Shown here: positions 46,693 through 58,954 of the stretch, in pieces
Layout: each line of letters begins with the position of its first letter
How positions within the stretch are numbered: the stretch's first letter is position 1
Assembly: GCF_003337555.1 (NCBI RefSeq)
Contig: NZ_QPJK01000001.1
Span: 496,001 to 560,000 of the forward strand
DNA: 64,000 nt
Direction: 5' to 3'
Origin: Pseudorhodoferax soli
GTDB lineage: Bacteria > Pseudomonadota > Gammaproteobacteria > Burkholderiales > Burkholderiaceae_C
Notes under the pieces: generated by a model
Told to the model about the DNA's origin: nothing
Seen by the model: the letters and a program-made list of their open reading frames with translations, nothing else
Database searches by the model: none
Program-made: the position numbers and the translations under genes

Positions 46693-47469
46693 ATGCTGCG
46701 CTTCAAGAACCTGGGCAGCGGCAGCACGGGCAACGCCACCGTGGTGGAAGCCCGTGACGGCGGCCGGCCCAACCGCCTGTTGATCGACTGTGGCCTGGGC
46801 CCGCGGACGCTGGCCACGCGCCTCGGCCTCGCTGGCCTGGACATGGCCGACATCGACGCGATCTTCGTCACGCACGAGCACAGCGACCACATCGGCAGCG
46901 CGTGCAAGATCGCGCTGCGCCACCGCATCCCGCTGTGGATGAGCCACGGCACGCACCAGGCCATCGGCGCGCCCGACCTGGGCGACCTGCTGCACATCGC
47001 ACGCGATGGCGACGCGGTCGACCTGGGGGCGCTGCAGTTTCGCCCCTTCACCGTGCCGCACGACGCACGCGAGCCGCTGCAGCTGCGCCTGTCCGACGGC
47101 GCCGCCTGCCTGGGCGTGCTGACCGACCTGGGCCATGCCACGCCGCACGTGCTGGCGCAGCTGGCCGGCTGCCGCGCCATGCTGCTGGAATGCAACCATG
47201 ACCCGGAACTGCTGGCAGCCTCGGCCTACCCGTACTTCCTCAAGCGGCGCGTGGGCGGCACGCACGGCCATCTGGCCAACCCGCTGGCTGCGGGCATCGC
47301 CACGGCGCTGGCGGCGCAAGGGCTGCAGCAGATCGTCGCCGCCCACCTGAGCCGGCAGAACAACCGGCCCGACCTGGCGTTGGCCGCGCTGGCTGGCGCC
47401 GCAGGCTGCGGCGGCCTGGCGCTGGGCGTGGCCGATCCGGTCACGGGCACGGACTGGATCCAGGTCTAG
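46693..47469 (+). CDS. MBL-fold metallohydrolase
   Basis: A 258-residue metallo-beta-lactamase-fold hydrolase related to the WalJ/YycJ group. The metal-binding motif THEHSDHIG is near residue 60. Later histidines occur in TVPHDA, LECNHDPE and VAAHLSRQNN. It starts 15 bp after bamC and ends at a strong terminator, so it closes the dapA-bamC unit. In related proteins a nuclease or DNA-repair role is suspected. The function here is unassigned. Confidence 0.88.
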   Translation: MLRFKNLGSGSTGNATVVEARDGGRPNRLLIDCGLGPRTLATRLGLAGLDMADIDAIFVTHEHSDHIGSACKIALRHRIPLWMSHGTHQAIGAPDLGDLLHIARDGDAVDLGALQFRPFTVPHDAREPLQLRLSDGAACLGVLTDLGHATPHVLAQLAGCRAMLLECNHDPELLAASAYPYFLKRRVGGTHGHLANPLAAGIATALAAQGLQQIVAAHLSRQNNRPDLALAALAGAAGCGGLALGVADPVTGTDWIQV

Positions 47470-47485
47470 GCACCACCCACCAACG

Positions 47486-47512
47486 AAAAAGCCACCTTGC
47501 GGTGGCTTTTTT
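47486..47512. terminator. Bidirectional intrinsic terminator
   Basis: AAAAAGCCACC-TTGC-GGTGGC-TTTTTT: a 6-bp GC stem with A and T tracts on its two sides. It serves both the MBL hydrolase (plus) and the Ala-rich lipoprotein (minus). Confidence 0.92.
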
Positions 47513-47529
47513 GCAGGCTGCGAGGCAGC

Positions 47530-47886
47530 TTATTGCTTGGCAGCGCCCTTGGCTGCTTCGGCAGCGGCCTTGGCGGCATCGGAAGCAGCAGCGGCGGCGT
47601 CCTTGGCAGCTTCGGTGGCGTTGCCAACGGCAGCAGCGGCAGCGTCCTTGGCAGCTTCCGTGGCAGAGCCCACGGCCGAAGCGGCCGAGTTGGCAGCTGC
47701 AGAGGCGGCGCTGGCGGCGTCGGCAGCGGCGGAAGCAGCAGCTTCGGCCGGAGCGGCGGCGGGTGCAGGTGCGGGAGCCGGTGCTTCGACGGCCGGAGCG
47801 GGCGCGGGCGCCGGCTCTTCCCTCTTGCCGCATGCGGCCAGGGCAGCAGCGGCCATCAGAGCGGCCAGAACGAGTTTCTTGTTCAT
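47530..47886 (-). CDS. Alanine-rich repetitive lipoprotein
   Basis: A 118-residue protein. A lipoprotein signal with ALAACG (Cys about 17) is followed by a Pro/Ala linker (APAPAPAVEAPAPAPAP) and then about 65 residues that are mostly Ala with Lys, Asp, Glu and Ser. That part contains a tandem repeat of the form VG(S/N)ATEAAKDAAAAA. The pattern resembles LEA-like or Lpp-like amphipathic helices. The linker suggests it reaches from the membrane into the periplasm. The start at 47886 begins the signal peptide, and the longer upstream frame is not needed. Confidence 0.8.
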   Translation of the reverse strand: MNKKLVLAALMAAAALAACGKREEPAPAPAPAVEAPAPAPAPAAAPAEAAASAAADAASAASAAANSAASAVGSATEAAKDAAAAAVGNATEAAKDAAAAASDAAKAAAEAAKGAAKQ

Positions 47887-48004
47887 TGCATGAATCCTTT
47901 GTGTTCTCTGGAAAACAATCCTGAAGAGATGCAGTCCCGCCAGAAGAACAAGGGCCTGCAGCAACCGAGATGAAAGCACAAGGTCGCCTTCAGCTCAGCC
48001 TCCG

Positions 48005-48010
48005 ATTATA
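48005..48010 (-). promoter_or_regulatory. -10 element upstream of the Ala-rich lipoprotein
   Basis: A perfect TATAAT on the minus strand lies 119 bp upstream of the lipoprotein start, in an unusually AT-rich patch of this GC-rich DNA. The -35 region is poor at 17-bp spacing. The resulting 5' leader of about 110 nt shows no clear structure. Confidence 0.4.
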
Positions 48011-48049
48011 GGCAGGGGGCTTTGTAAATAAGGTGTAAACCCTAGACCC

Positions 48050-48550
48050 TCACAAGCCCAGCACGGAGGCCGCCCATGCGGGCGTGCTGCGCCGCAGCGA
48101 TTCGGCCAGCAGTTCCTGCGTCTGCACGCGCCGTGCGGCTTCCGGGCCGGCCCAGCCGGTGCAATGCACGGCGTCGAGCCGGCGCAGGCTCCAGTGCGAG
48201 CTCCACAGCGCGCTCGGGAAGTCCTGCCGGTCCGCGCTCTTGCAGGCGCGGCAGCTGACCAGGTGGTCCCATTGCGTGCGCCATTGCACGAAGCGGGCAT
48301 GGCGCCGCTGCACTTCCTCGTAATCGGCTGCCAACATCACGAAGCGGCGGCCGGGCCGTGCCCAGGCCTGCAGCTCGGCGATCACGGCGCGCTCGCCGAG
48401 CGGCCAGTCGGCAAAGTCGGCATCGGCCAGGATCAACTCGGCCCAGCCGGCGCGCGCCGCCGCCTGCAGGCCTGCGCACAGCCACTCACGGAATTGCGCG
48501 CGGCCCTCGAAGCGGCCTTGCGGCAGTGCCGGCGTGGCGTCGTCAGCCAT
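48050..48550 (-). CDS. Hypothetical protein with CxxC motif
   Basis: A 166-residue soluble protein of unknown function. It starts inside the end of roxA (8-bp overlap), so the two are coupled. A CRAC cysteine pair lies near residue 100, followed by a Trp-rich stretch (SALWSSHWSLRRLD). The central part (ELILADADFADWPLGERAVIAEL) is a mixed alpha/beta segment. A role with the ribosomal oxygenase is suggested only by linkage. Confidence 0.7.
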   Translation of the reverse strand: MADDATPALPQGRFEGRAQFREWLCAGLQAAARAGWAELILADADFADWPLGERAVIAELQAWARPGRRFVMLAADYEEVQRRHARFVQWRTQWDHLVSCRACKSADRQDFPSALWSSHWSLRRLDAVHCTGWAGPEAARRVQTQELLAESLRRSTPAWAASVLGL

Positions 48551-49670
48551 GCGGCTGCGGCTGCAGCCAGCCGTCCTCACACCACTGCGCCAACAGTGCG
48601 CGCGCGCCGTCGCTGGCGCTGGCCACCTCGCGCGCAGACAGGCCGCGCAGGTCCGCCAGGCGCTGCATGAGGCGCGCATCGCGGCCACCAGCGCGCCAGC
48701 TCTCGCCGTTGAGGTAGACATGTCCGGCGTCGTAGAGCATGCGGCTGCGCCGGTCCAGTGCAACGCCGCAGCCATCGGGCAGATCCGCCCCGTCGCCGAA
48801 CCACACTTGGGCCTTGGGCTCGCTGAGTATCTCGCCCAGCGCGCAGTCCAGTGCGGCCGGATCGTCGAGCAGCGCACGCAAGGCATCGGCCGCGAAGGCG
48901 CGCACATCGGCTGGCACGGCAGCCGGCTGCGCCGTGGCCGGCTGCTTGGGGTCGCGGTACAGCGTGGCACCCAAGCCCTCCTCGGCCGTGTCGGCCAGGC
49001 GTTGCAGCAGTTCGCGTGCGATGCCGCCGCGGCTCGGCGCGCGAAAACCGATGGAATAGGTCATGCACTCACCGATGGCCACGCCGTCGTGCGCGTAGCG
49101 CGGCGGCAGGTAGAGCATGTCGCCCGGTTCCAGCACGTACTCCTCCTCGGGCTCGAACGCGGCCAGGATCTTGAGCGGCACGCCCTGCTGCAACTGGAAG
49201 TCGCGCTGGCGGCCGATGCGCCAACGGCGCTGGCCATGGGCCTGCAGCAGGAACACGTCGTAGCTGTCGAAGTGCGGGCCAACGCCGCCACCGTCCGTGG
49301 CGTAGCTGACCATGAGGTCGTCCAGCCGCGCATCGGGGACGAAGCGGAAGGCCTGCAGCAGCGCGTGAGCGGCGTCGCTGTGCAGATCCACGCCCTGCAC
49401 CAGCAGCGACCACGCGCGCCGGCTCAGCGGCGGCAATGCGCGCCGCGCGAACGGGCCTTGCCGGAGCGTCCAGCCCTTGGGGCCTTGCTGCACCAGGCGC
49501 GACTCCACGCCCTCCTGCCCGGCCAGCGCAAACAGCGCGTTGCGTTCGAGCACAGCCTTGAAGCCGGGAATGGCGCCACGCACCAGCAGGGGCTTTTTCT
49601 GCCAGTGCTTGTGCATGAAGCGCTCGGGCGTGAGGCCGCCCAGCAGCGGCAGAGGTTGGGTGGTGTCCAT
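48543..49670 (-). CDS. roxA: Ribosomal oxygenase, RoxA/YcfD-like cupin
   Basis: A 375-residue JmjC/cupin 2-oxoglutarate oxygenase. The iron triad reads H133-x-D135 (GPHFDSYDVF) and H194 (RYAHDGVA), near the positions in E. coli YcfD, which hydroxylates an arginine of ribosomal protein L16. The N-terminal FMHKHWQKKPLLVRGAIPGF and the C-terminal winged-helix part fit the family. AGGA precedes the ATG by 5 nt. It is divergent from the SlyD-like gene across a 68-bp gap. Confidence 0.9.
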   Translation of the reverse strand: MDTTQPLPLLGGLTPERFMHKHWQKKPLLVRGAIPGFKAVLERNALFALAGQEGVESRLVQQGPKGWTLRQGPFARRALPPLSRRAWSLLVQGVDLHSDAAHALLQAFRFVPDARLDDLMVSYATDGGGVGPHFDSYDVFLLQAHGQRRWRIGRQRDFQLQQGVPLKILAAFEPEEEYVLEPGDMLYLPPRYAHDGVAIGECMTYSIGFRAPSRGGIARELLQRLADTAEEGLGATLYRDPKQPATAQPAAVPADVRAFAADALRALLDDPAALDCALGEILSEPKAQVWFGDGADLPDGCGVALDRRSRMLYDAGHVYLNGESWRAGGRDARLMQRLADLRGLSAREVASASDGARALLAQWCEDGWLQPQPHG

Positions 49671-49692
49671 CGGGTCCTGTGCAAAAACGCCA

Positions 49693-49720
49693 TCGCCCCG
49701 CCGGCAAGTCGACGGGGCGA
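49693..49720. promoter_or_regulatory. Inverted repeat between roxA and the PPIase gene
   Basis: TCGCCCCG and CGGGGCGA form a perfect 8-bp inverted repeat with a 12-nt spacer. It is centred in the 68-bp gap between two divergent start codons. It could be an operator acting on both promoters, or a stem in one leader. Confidence 0.3.
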
Positions 49721-49738
49721 AGCTGCGACAATTCTTCC

Positions 49739-50263
49739 ATGGAAATCATCCCCCAATGCGTCGTGGCGCTGACCTGGACCCTCAAGGACACGCTGGGCGA
49801 AGACCTGGACGTGCTGAGCGACCCCGTGGAATTCCTGGTCGGTGGCGACGATCTGCTGGCCAAGGTCGAAGAGGCCTTGCAAGGCCATGCGGCCGGCGAC
49901 ACGCTGCACCTGCACCTGGAGCCCGAGGAGGCCTTCGGCGACTTCAACGAGGAGTTGATCTTCCTGGAGCCGCGCGCGCTCTTCCCCGATGCGCTCGAGG
50001 AAGGCATGAGCTTCGAAGGCACGGCCCTGCCCGAGGGCCTGTCGGCCGCCATCCCGCGCAACCGCATGTACACCGTGACCGAGATCTACCCCGAGCACGT
50101 GGTGCTGGACGGCAACCACCCGTTGGCCGGCATCGCGCTGCGCCTGTCACTGACGGTCAACGCCGTGCGCGAGGCGACCGAGGACGAGATCGGCCGCGGC
50201 ACCGCCGGCACGGGCTTCTTCAAGGTGCAGGTGCCGGTGGCCGGCAACGACACCCTGCACTGA
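49739..50263 (+). CDS. FKBP-type peptidyl-prolyl isomerase, SlyD-like
   Basis: A 174-residue cytoplasmic prolyl isomerase/chaperone. The FKBP core includes FLVGGDDLLAKVEEALQGHAAGDTL followed by the EPEEAFGDFNEELI flap insert typical of SlyD. The metal-binding His/Cys-rich tail of E. coli SlyD is missing, so it resembles the tailless SlpA/SlyD forms. The ATG at 49739 removes a short upstream extension with no homology. The ribosome binding site is weak. Confidence 0.88.
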   Translation: MEIIPQCVVALTWTLKDTLGEDLDVLSDPVEFLVGGDDLLAKVEEALQGHAAGDTLHLHLEPEEAFGDFNEELIFLEPRALFPDALEEGMSFEGTALPEGLSAAIPRNRMYTVTEIYPEHVVLDGNHPLAGIALRLSLTVNAVREATEDEIGRGTAGTGFFKVQVPVAGNDTLH

Positions 50264-50279
50264 GCGGCTGCAACGCGGC

Positions 50280-50726
50280 TCAGGCGGTGCCGGTCGAGCC
50301 GTAGCCGCCCGCGCCGCGGGCGGAGGCTTCGAAGTCCTGCACGATGTTGAACGTCGCCTGCACCACGGGCACCACCACGAGTTGCGCAATGCGCTCCATG
50401 GGCTGCACGGTGTAGGCCGTGCTGCTGCGGTTCCAGGCGCTCACCATCAGCTGCCCCTGGTAATCGCTGTCGATCAGACCCACCAGGTTGCCCAGCACGA
50501 TGCCGTGCTTGTGGCCCAGGCCCGAGCGCGGCAGGATCATGGCGGCGTAGCCCGGGTCGGCCAGGTGGATGGCGATGCCGGTGGGCACCAGTTGCCAGGC
50601 GCCGGGCGCCAGCAGCAGCGGCGCCTCCAGGCAGGCCCGCAGGTCCAGGCCGGCACTGCCCGGAGTGGCATAGGCCGGCAGCTGTTCGGCCATGCGGGGA
50701 TCGAGGATCTTGACGTCGATGTTCAT
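50280..50726 (-). CDS. dut: dUTP diphosphatase
   Basis: A 148-residue trimeric dUTPase that hydrolyses dUTP to dUMP. All five motifs are visible: [40 protein letters not shown] and the C-terminal [10 protein letters not shown]. Its start overlaps the stop of the preceding membrane protein gene (ATGA). It is the last gene of the coaBC-membrane protein-dut unit, matching the common coaBC-dut pairing. Confidence 0.96.
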   Translation of the reverse strand: MNIDVKILDPRMAEQLPAYATPGSAGLDLRACLEAPLLLAPGAWQLVPTGIAIHLADPGYAAMILPRSGLGHKHGIVLGNLVGLIDSDYQGQLMVSAWNRSSTAYTVQPMERIAQLVVVPVVQATFNIVQDFEASARGAGGYGSTGTA

Positions 50727-51054
50727 CGTTTTTGCGGGAGCAGGTTGCGCCATGGCAGATGGCGCAGGCGCAGGAAGGCGAAGACGAGGTAGGCCAGCGC
50801 GACCAGAGCGCCCCAGGGGGCGAGCAGCGGCACGGCCGCGGACAGCATCAACCAAACCACATACAGGAACAGCGCGCCCTGCACCAGCTGGCGCAGCGGC
50901 GCGAAGGCCTTGGCGGCTGCGGGGATGGCCTTGGCCACGGGCATGCGCGGCGGGCGCTTCGGCGCAGGCGCGCCGGCCGGCGGCTGCGGCCGGGTCAGTT
51001 GCTCGATGTAGCGCGCGAAGTCGCCATCGGGCGGCGTGTCGTAGGGCGAGTGCA

Positions 51055-51055
<1 letters not shown>
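50723..51055 (-). CDS. Hypothetical membrane protein between coaBC and dut
   Basis: A 110-residue protein of unknown function. A polar, proline-rich N-terminal half (about 1-55) is followed by two hydrophobic helices (about 60-80 and 83-98) and a basic end. It overlaps coaBC upstream (TGATG) and dut downstream (ATGA), so translation is coupled on both sides. The tight packing supports a real gene. Confidence 0.75.
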
Positions 51056-54115
<3,060 letters not shown>

Positions 54116-54144
54116 GCCACGCCGCACCAGGAGACCACGACACC

Positions 54145-54435
54145 ATGCCCAGCGCCTTCATCATTGCCGATGTGACCGTCACCAACCCCGCGCAGTACGA
54201 GGACTACAAGAAGTGGTCGTCCGCGGCGATGCAGGCCCATGGCGCCGAAGTCTGCGTGCGCGGCGGCAAGGTCGAAGTGCTGGAAGGCGACTGGAGCCCG
54301 ACGCGCATGGTGATGCTCAAGTTCCCCACCGTCGAGGCGGCCAAGGCCTTCAACGATTCGCCCGAGTACGGCAAGGCGCGCGCCGCGCGCCAGGGCGCGG
54401 CCATCATGCGCATGGTCGTGGTCGAAGGCGTCTGA
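54145..54435 (+). CDS. DUF1330 family protein
   Basis: A 96-residue ferredoxin-like alpha+beta-barrel protein of the DUF1330 family, with AFIIADVTVTNPAQYEDYKK at the start and FNDSPEYGKARAARQGAAIMRMVVVEGV at the end. Such small proteins are thought to form dimers, but the function is unknown. An AGGAG lies about 9 nt before the ATG. It sits between pyrG and eno on the same strand. Confidence 0.88.
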   Translation: MPSAFIIADVTVTNPAQYEDYKKWSSAAMQAHGAEVCVRGGKVEVLEGDWSPTRMVMLKFPTVEAAKAFNDSPEYGKARAARQGAAIMRMVVVEGV

Positions 54436-54468
54436 ACGCCGCCGCCCCAAGGATTCCCTAGCTCTTAG

Positions 54469-55764
<1,296 letters not shown>

Positions 55765-55798
55765 GCGTTTCGCTCCCACCTGCTCCGTCGCCGTTCCC

Positions 55799-56074
55799 AT
55801 GGGCTCGCGCTTCGTTCCGGCCGTGCTGCTGGTGCTGCTGGCCGTCGTGCACGCCCAGCTGTGGTTTGGCCGCGGCAGCATCTCCAACGTGGCCGAGCTG
55901 CAGGAGCGGCTGATCGACCAGCAGGCCGCCAATGCCAAGGCCCAGGCCGTCAACGACCGCCTCGCGGCCGAGGTCGCCGACCTCAAGGACGGCCTGGAGA
56001 TGGTGGAAGAAAAGGCCCGCGGCGAACTGGGCATGGTCAAGCCCAACGAACTGTTCGTCCAGCTGACGCGCTGA
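55799..56074 (+). CDS. ftsB: Cell division protein FtsB
   Basis: A 91-residue divisome protein. A single N-terminal membrane helix (about 4-22, FVPAVLLVLLAVVHAQLWF) is followed by a periplasmic coiled coil (about 28-75) and the conserved ending ARGELGMVKPNELFVQL. It would join FtsL and FtsQ at the septum. It lies 34 bp after eno, and its stop touches the pnuC start. Confidence 0.92.
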   Translation: MGSRFVPAVLLVLLAVVHAQLWFGRGSISNVAELQERLIDQQAANAKAQAVNDRLAAEVADLKDGLEMVEEKARGELGMVKPNELFVQLTR

Positions 56075-56722
56075 ATGCCCGAGCCGCTGATCGCCCTGTG
56101 GCTGTGGCTGCTGGAGCCGGCCTTCACGCTGTGGGGCGTGGCCAGCAGCTGGCTCGAGCTCCTGGCCGTGCTGCTGGCGCTGGCCATGGTGGGCTTCAAC
56201 ATCCGCGAGCGGCACTGGGGCTGGCCATTGGCCATCGTGAGTTCGCTGCTGTATTTCGGCCTCTTCTCGCGCAGCAAGCTCTATGGCGATGCCGCGCTGC
56301 AGATCTTCTTCGCCAGCGTGGCGCTGTGGGGCTGGTTCAACTGGCTGCGCGGCCACCGGCCGGACGGCTCGGCGCTGCGCGTGGCGCGCCTGTCCGCCCG
56401 GGGCTGCTGGGCCGTGGTGGCCGCATGCGCCGTGCTGTGGCCCCTGGTGGCGCTGTTCCTCATGCGCTTCACCGACACCGACGTGCCCTGGTGGGACGCC
56501 TTCCCCACGGCCGTGAGCCTGGTCGGCCAGTACTTGCTGGGGCGCAAGTACATCGAGAACTGGCTGGTCTGGCTGGTCGTCAACACCGTCAGCGTGGGCC
56601 TGTTCGCCTACAAGGGCCTGTGGCTCACCACGCTGCTCTACACCGCATTCATCGGCTTGAGCTGGCTGGGCTGGCAGGCCTGGAAGCGTCGGCTCGCCAC
56701 GGCCGTTCCGGGCACCCTGTGA
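56075..56722 (+). CDS. pnuC: Nicotinamide riboside transporter PnuC
   Basis: A 215-residue inner-membrane facilitator with about seven hydrophobic segments. Family blocks include NIRERHWGWPLAIVSSLLY, a WGWFNWLRG loop and VGQYLLGRKYIENWLVWLVVN. It starts immediately after the ftsB stop with no gap and overlaps the downstream kinase-like gene as GTGA. Pairing with an NadR-like ATPase points to NAD salvage from nicotinamide riboside. Confidence 0.93.
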   Translation: MPEPLIALWLWLLEPAFTLWGVASSWLELLAVLLALAMVGFNIRERHWGWPLAIVSSLLYFGLFSRSKLYGDAALQIFFASVALWGWFNWLRGHRPDGSALRVARLSARGCWAVVAACAVLWPLVALFLMRFTDTDVPWWDAFPTAVSLVGQYLLGRKYIENWLVWLVVNTVSVGLFAYKGLWLTTLLYTAFIGLSWLGWQAWKRRLATAVPGTL

Positions 56723-57366
56723 GCATCCGGATCGCGCTGCTCGGTGCCGAGAGCAGCGGCAAGACCGCACTGTCCCAGGCGCTGGCGCAATCGCTCGCCG
56801 CGCGCGGCCTCGGGGTGGCACTGGTGCCCGAGCTGCTGCGCCAGTGGTGCCTGGACGCCGGCCGCACGCCGCGCCCGGAGGAGCAGGATGGCATTGCGCG
56901 GGCGCACGCCGGCGCCATCGATGCCGCCGCCGCCAAGGCGCCCGAGCTGCTCATCGCAGACACCACGCCGCTGATGGTCGCCGTCTACAGCGATCTGCTG
57001 TTCAAAGACCGTTCCCTCTACCCCTTCGCGCTGGAACACCAGCGCGGCTACGCACTGACCCTGCTGATGGGCCTGGATCTGCCCTGGGTGGCCGATGGCC
57101 TGCAACGCGACGGCCCGCATGTGCAGGCGCCCGTGGATGCGCTGGTGCGCGCCGCGCTGGAGGGTGCCGGCCTGCCCTACCAGGTGGTCTACGGCAGCGG
57201 CGCGGCGCGCCTGGCCCGCGCCGAACGCGCGCTGCACCATCTGCCAGCGCTCGCCGGCCGGCTCGAACCGCTGCCGGAGCCGCCGCCACGGGCACGCTGG
57301 CGCTGTGGCTGCGATGGCGACGCGAGCTGCGAGCACCGGCTGTTCCAGCGCCTGACGGCGCGCTGA
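56719..57366 (+). CDS. NadR-like ATPase, probable ribosylnicotinamide kinase
   Basis: A 215-residue P-loop protein with Walker A LLGAESSGKTAL near residue 6 and an acidic segment LLIADTTPLM near residue 76, as in the kinase domain of NadR. The nucleotidylyltransferase and DNA-binding domains of full NadR are absent. The GTG start overlaps the pnuC stop (GTGA), so phosphorylation of imported nicotinamide riboside is the likely job. An unusual C-terminal CGC-x5-C cysteine cluster near residues 194-202 may bind a metal. Confidence 0.85.
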   Translation: MSIRIALLGAESSGKTALSQALAQSLAARGLGVALVPELLRQWCLDAGRTPRPEEQDGIARAHAGAIDAAAAKAPELLIADTTPLMVAVYSDLLFKDRSLYPFALEHQRGYALTLLMGLDLPWVADGLQRDGPHVQAPVDALVRAALEGAGLPYQVVYGSGAARLARAERALHHLPALAGRLEPLPEPPPRARWRCGCDGDASCEHRLFQRLTAR

Positions 57367-57387
57367 GCCGGCGCCGGCCGCGCCGGC
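57367..57387. terminator. Stem-loop between convergent genes
   Basis: A perfect 8-bp stem, GCCGGCGC with GCGCCGGC, encloses CGGCC and begins right after the NadR-like stop codon. It fills most of the 29-bp gap to the hslO stop. There is no T tract. Confidence 0.5.
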
Positions 57388-57395
57388 AGCAGCCC

Positions 57396-58403
57396 TTACT
57401 GCACGGCCTGGCTGCCCGGCGGCAGCGAACCCGGCGGCGCGAAGATTTGCGCAGCGTCCACCGCGTCGAAGCGGTATTGCTGGCCGCAGAACTCGCAGCC
57501 GACCTCGATGTTCTCGCGCTCGGACAGGATGGACTCGGCCTCGGCCACGCCCAGGCCGCGGATCATCTGCGCCACCCGCTCGCGGCTGCAGGTGCAGGCG
57601 AAGCGCGGGCCGCTGTCGCCGGTGAGCGGCGCGAAGGTCAGCACGCCCTCTTCCCAGAACAGGCGGCGCAGCACGGTGTCGATGTCCAGGCTCAGCAGCT
57701 CTTCGCGCTTGAGCGTGCTGGCGAGGTGAGCAATGCGGTTGAAGTCCTCGTTCTGGCCTTGGGTGTCGGCCTGATCGGTTTCCTCGCCCTCATTGGCCTG
57801 CCCGGCCTGGCCGGCCAGGTTGGCCTCGCCCTTGACGGGCAGCCGCTGGATCAGCAGCCCGGCGGCCACCTGCGCATCGGCCGCCAGCACCAGCACGGTG
57901 TCCAGCTGCTCGCTGTGCCGCATGTAGTGCTGCAGCACCTGCGCCATGCGGCCGAAGCTCTGCCCCTCGCCATCGCTGAGGGCCACCACGCCCTGGTAGG
58001 GCTGCTGGCCCGGCTGCTTGCGCGCCGGGTCGAGCGTGATCGCGCAGCGGCCCTGGCCGGTCTGGTCGATCAGCTCGGCCAGCGTGGCACCGCTCTCGAC
58101 AGGGCCCGTCAGCGAAGCGGTGGCCCGCACGCGCAGGTCGGATTGCACCTCGACCACGGCCAGCTTGAGCGGGCCGTCGCCGAAGACCTGCAGCACCAGC
58201 GCGCCGTCGAACTGGATGCCGGCCTGCATCAGCACGGCCGCGGCCGTCATCTCGCCCAGCAGCGACTGCACCGGCACGGGGTAGGCCCCGGCCGTGGTGT
58301 TGGAGGCACGCCGGCGCAGCACTTCTTGCCAGGCGTCGGTCAGGCGCACGATGGCGCCCCGTACGGGCAGGCCGTCGAACAGGAATTTGCGCAATTCCGA
58401 CAT
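57396..58403 (-). CDS. hslO: Redox-regulated chaperone Hsp33
   Basis: A 335-residue cytoplasmic holdase activated by oxidation. The four zinc cysteines are present as CTC (FACTCSRERV) and CEFC (EVGCEFCGQQY). A Gly/Gln/Glu-rich insertion of about 29 residues (about 192-220) interrupts the core domain. The ATG overlaps the gamma-carbonic anhydrase stop as TGATG, so they are co-translated. The C-terminus has a short extra tail after the zinc domain. Confidence 0.94.
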   Translation of the reverse strand: MSELRKFLFDGLPVRGAIVRLTDAWQEVLRRRASNTTAGAYPVPVQSLLGEMTAAAVLMQAGIQFDGALVLQVFGDGPLKLAVVEVQSDLRVRATASLTGPVESGATLAELIDQTGQGRCAITLDPARKQPGQQPYQGVVALSDGEGQSFGRMAQVLQHYMRHSEQLDTVLVLAADAQVAAGLLIQRLPVKGEANLAGQAGQANEGEETDQADTQGQNEDFNRIAHLASTLKREELLSLDIDTVLRRLFWEEGVLTFAPLTGDSGPRFACTCSRERVAQMIRGLGVAEAESILSERENIEVGCEFCGQQYRFDAVDAAQIFAPPGSLPPGSQAVQ

Positions 58404-58927
58404 CAGCCGATCTTCCGCAGGCCGGCACGGTAACGCCGGGCATTGGCCATGTAGTGCTGGGCACTGCGGCGCAGGCCCTCGACCTGCTCGGGCGTCAGTT
58501 GGCGCACCACCTTGGCAGGGCTGCCGACGATCATCGAGCCGTCCGGGAATTCCTTGCCTTCGGTCACGAGCGCACCCGCGCCGACCAGGCAGTTGCGGCC
58601 GATCTTCGCGTTGTTGAGCACGATGGCGCCGATGCCGATCAGCGACTCGTCGCCCACGGTGCAGCCGTGCAGCATGACCTGGTGGCCCACGGTGACGTGC
58701 TTGCCGATGGTGAGCGGCACACCTTCGTCGGCGTGCAGCACGCTGTTGTCCTGGATGTTGCTGCCCTCGCCCACGGAAATCGGCCCGCTGTCGCCGCGGA
58801 TCACCACGCCCGGCCAGACGCTGGCGTCCGGCCCCAGCGCCACGCCACCGATCACCTGGGCGCTCTCGGCCACCCAGGCTGTCTCTGCCACCTGGGGCGT
58901 GCGTTCATCCAATGCGTACAAAGCCAT
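58403..58927 (-). CDS. Gamma-carbonic anhydrase family protein
   Basis: A 174-residue left-handed beta-helix protein of the YrdA/PaaY type. The hexapeptide repeats run from about residue 20 to 130. The three metal histidines are in LHADEG, TVGHQVM and LHGCTVG. It may act as a carbonic anhydrase or a metal-dependent hydrolase. It is coupled to hslO downstream and follows the DUF455 gene by 27 bp. Confidence 0.92.
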   Translation of the reverse strand: MALYALDERTPQVAETAWVAESAQVIGGVALGPDASVWPGVVIRGDSGPISVGEGSNIQDNSVLHADEGVPLTIGKHVTVGHQVMLHGCTVGDESLIGIGAIVLNNAKIGRNCLVGAGALVTEGKEFPDGSMIVGSPAKVVRQLTPEQVEGLRRSAQHYMANARRYRAGLRKIG

Positions 58928-58954
58928 GTTGCGTCCTCGTGGTGGTGTCTCAGG

